Part shown: positions 5,968 to 6,391 of the stretch, piece after piece | Layout: each line of letters starts with the position of its first letter | How positions within the stretch are numbered: the first letter of the stretch is position 1 | Origin: an uncultured Collinsella sp. | GTDB taxonomy: Bacteria; Actinomycetota; Coriobacteriia; Coriobacteriales; Coriobacteriaceae | Direction: 5' to 3' | DNA: 6,391 bases | Assembly (NCBI GenBank): GCA_934630385.1 | Contig: CAKTWE010000094.1 | Coordinates: 1-6,391, forward strand | Notes under the pieces: model-generated | What the model was told of the DNA's origin: nothing | The model's database searches: none | The model's input: the letters and a program-made list of their open reading frames with translations, nothing else | Position numbers and translations under genes: made by a program

Positions 5968-6391
5968 ATGGATAATTATTTGGACTTGATGCGCGCTCGC
6001 CGCGAGCAGATTCTCGAACGCTTTTATGCCGCACTCGATCGCGCGGGCCGTTCTCACGATGCCGCACGTCTGATTGCCGTCTCCAAGACCGTTGGCGTCG
6101 ATGAGACCGTTGCCGCCATCCAGGCAGGGTATCGTCATTTTGCCGAGAACCGTCCGCAGGAGCTTGTTCGCAAGCTTGCGGGCTTGGCTGAACATCCAGA
6201 GCTGCCTGCGGTGCGTTTTGACATGATTGGCAACCTTCAGACTAACAAGATCAACGCCGTGTTGGGTTCGGCCGAGCTGATTCATTCGGTGGGATCGCTG
6301 CATTTGGCGCAGGCCGTTTCGAGTCGCGCGGCCCGCAAGATTGAGGCGGGCGAGCTTGCCGGCCCTCAGCGTGTGCTGATCGAGGTCAATG
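5968..6391 (+). CDS. yggS: YggS/YlmE family PLP homeostasis protein, N-terminal part (3' end outside window)
   Basis: YggS (PLPBP) is a cytoplasmic PLP-binding protein with an alanine racemase-like barrel. It has no established catalytic activity and buffers vitamin B6 supply. The first 141 residues are present and the frame runs off the window. The PLP-lysine motif is LIAVSKT with K40. Other family blocks are HFAENRPQEL (57-66; often FGENxxQE), MIGNLQTNK (86-94; family WHFIGxLQxNK) and the strand LIHSVGS (104-110). The usual Trp-His before FIG is replaced by Phe-Asp (84-85), and the Gly of FGEN is Ala. The ATG at 5968 is chosen because GGAGG (5954-5958) lies 9 nt upstream and the family N-terminus begins there. 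Its usual place is directly after pgeF; here it is about 4.5 kb away, across the pst operon. sepF would be expected next, beyond the window. Confidence 0.95.
   Translation, partial: MDNYLDLMRARREQILERFYAALDRAGRSHDAARLIAVSKTVGVDETVAAIQAGYRHFAENRPQELVRKLAGLAEHPELPAVRFDMIGNLQTNKINAVLGSAELIHSVGSLHLAQAVSSRAARKIEAGELAGPQRVLIEVN

Overview
This is a GC-rich, tightly packed bacterial window with every gene on the + strand. It holds two familiar gene sets, one nested inside the other. The outer set is the ftsZ - pgeF (ylmD/yfiH) - yggS (ylmE) order found next to the division and cell wall (dcw) cluster in many Gram-positive and actinobacterial genomes. The inner set is a complete high-affinity phosphate uptake operon, pstS-pstC-pstA-pstB-phoU, sitting between pgeF and yggS. 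Gram-positive gene order, GC-rich codon use and an FtsZ tail ending in LPDFLKR suggest an actinobacterium. A Coriobacteriia member (Collinsella/Olsenella-like) is my best guess, by inference only.

Layout: 1-401 is the 3' end of ftsZ, closed by a strong intrinsic terminator (428-457). The 209-nt gap 402-610 then holds a possible PhoB/PhoP-type 11-bp direct repeat (490-522), weak -10-like elements and a short GC-rich leader hairpin (569-583). pgeF (611-1411) overlaps pstS (1408-2244) by 4 nt (ATGA). pstC (2246-3172), pstA (3176-4081) and pstB (4094-4897) follow with 1, 3 and 12 nt between them. A 92-nt gap with several inverted repeats precedes phoU (4990-5847). A long GC-rich hairpin (5886-5917) with a poor T-run ends the operon. 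yggS starts at 5968 and runs off the window. No gene-free stretch exceeds about 210 nt, and I saw no mobile element, tRNA, rRNA or CRISPR.

How the genes work together: PstS is a lipoprotein that captures phosphate outside the membrane. PstC and PstA form the channel, PstB hydrolyses ATP to drive import, and PhoU links transporter state to phosphate signalling. PgeF is a peptidoglycan precursor-editing enzyme. Because it lies upstream in the same apparent transcript and is translationally overlapped with pstS, precursor editing and phosphate uptake are probably co-expressed. YggS is the PLP-homeostasis protein that normally follows pgeF. The points most worth a second look are the nested architecture, the candidate Pho box, PhoU's altered metal-binding motifs and the doubled ELPxF motif in the FtsZ tail. 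None of these is proven novel from sequence alone.
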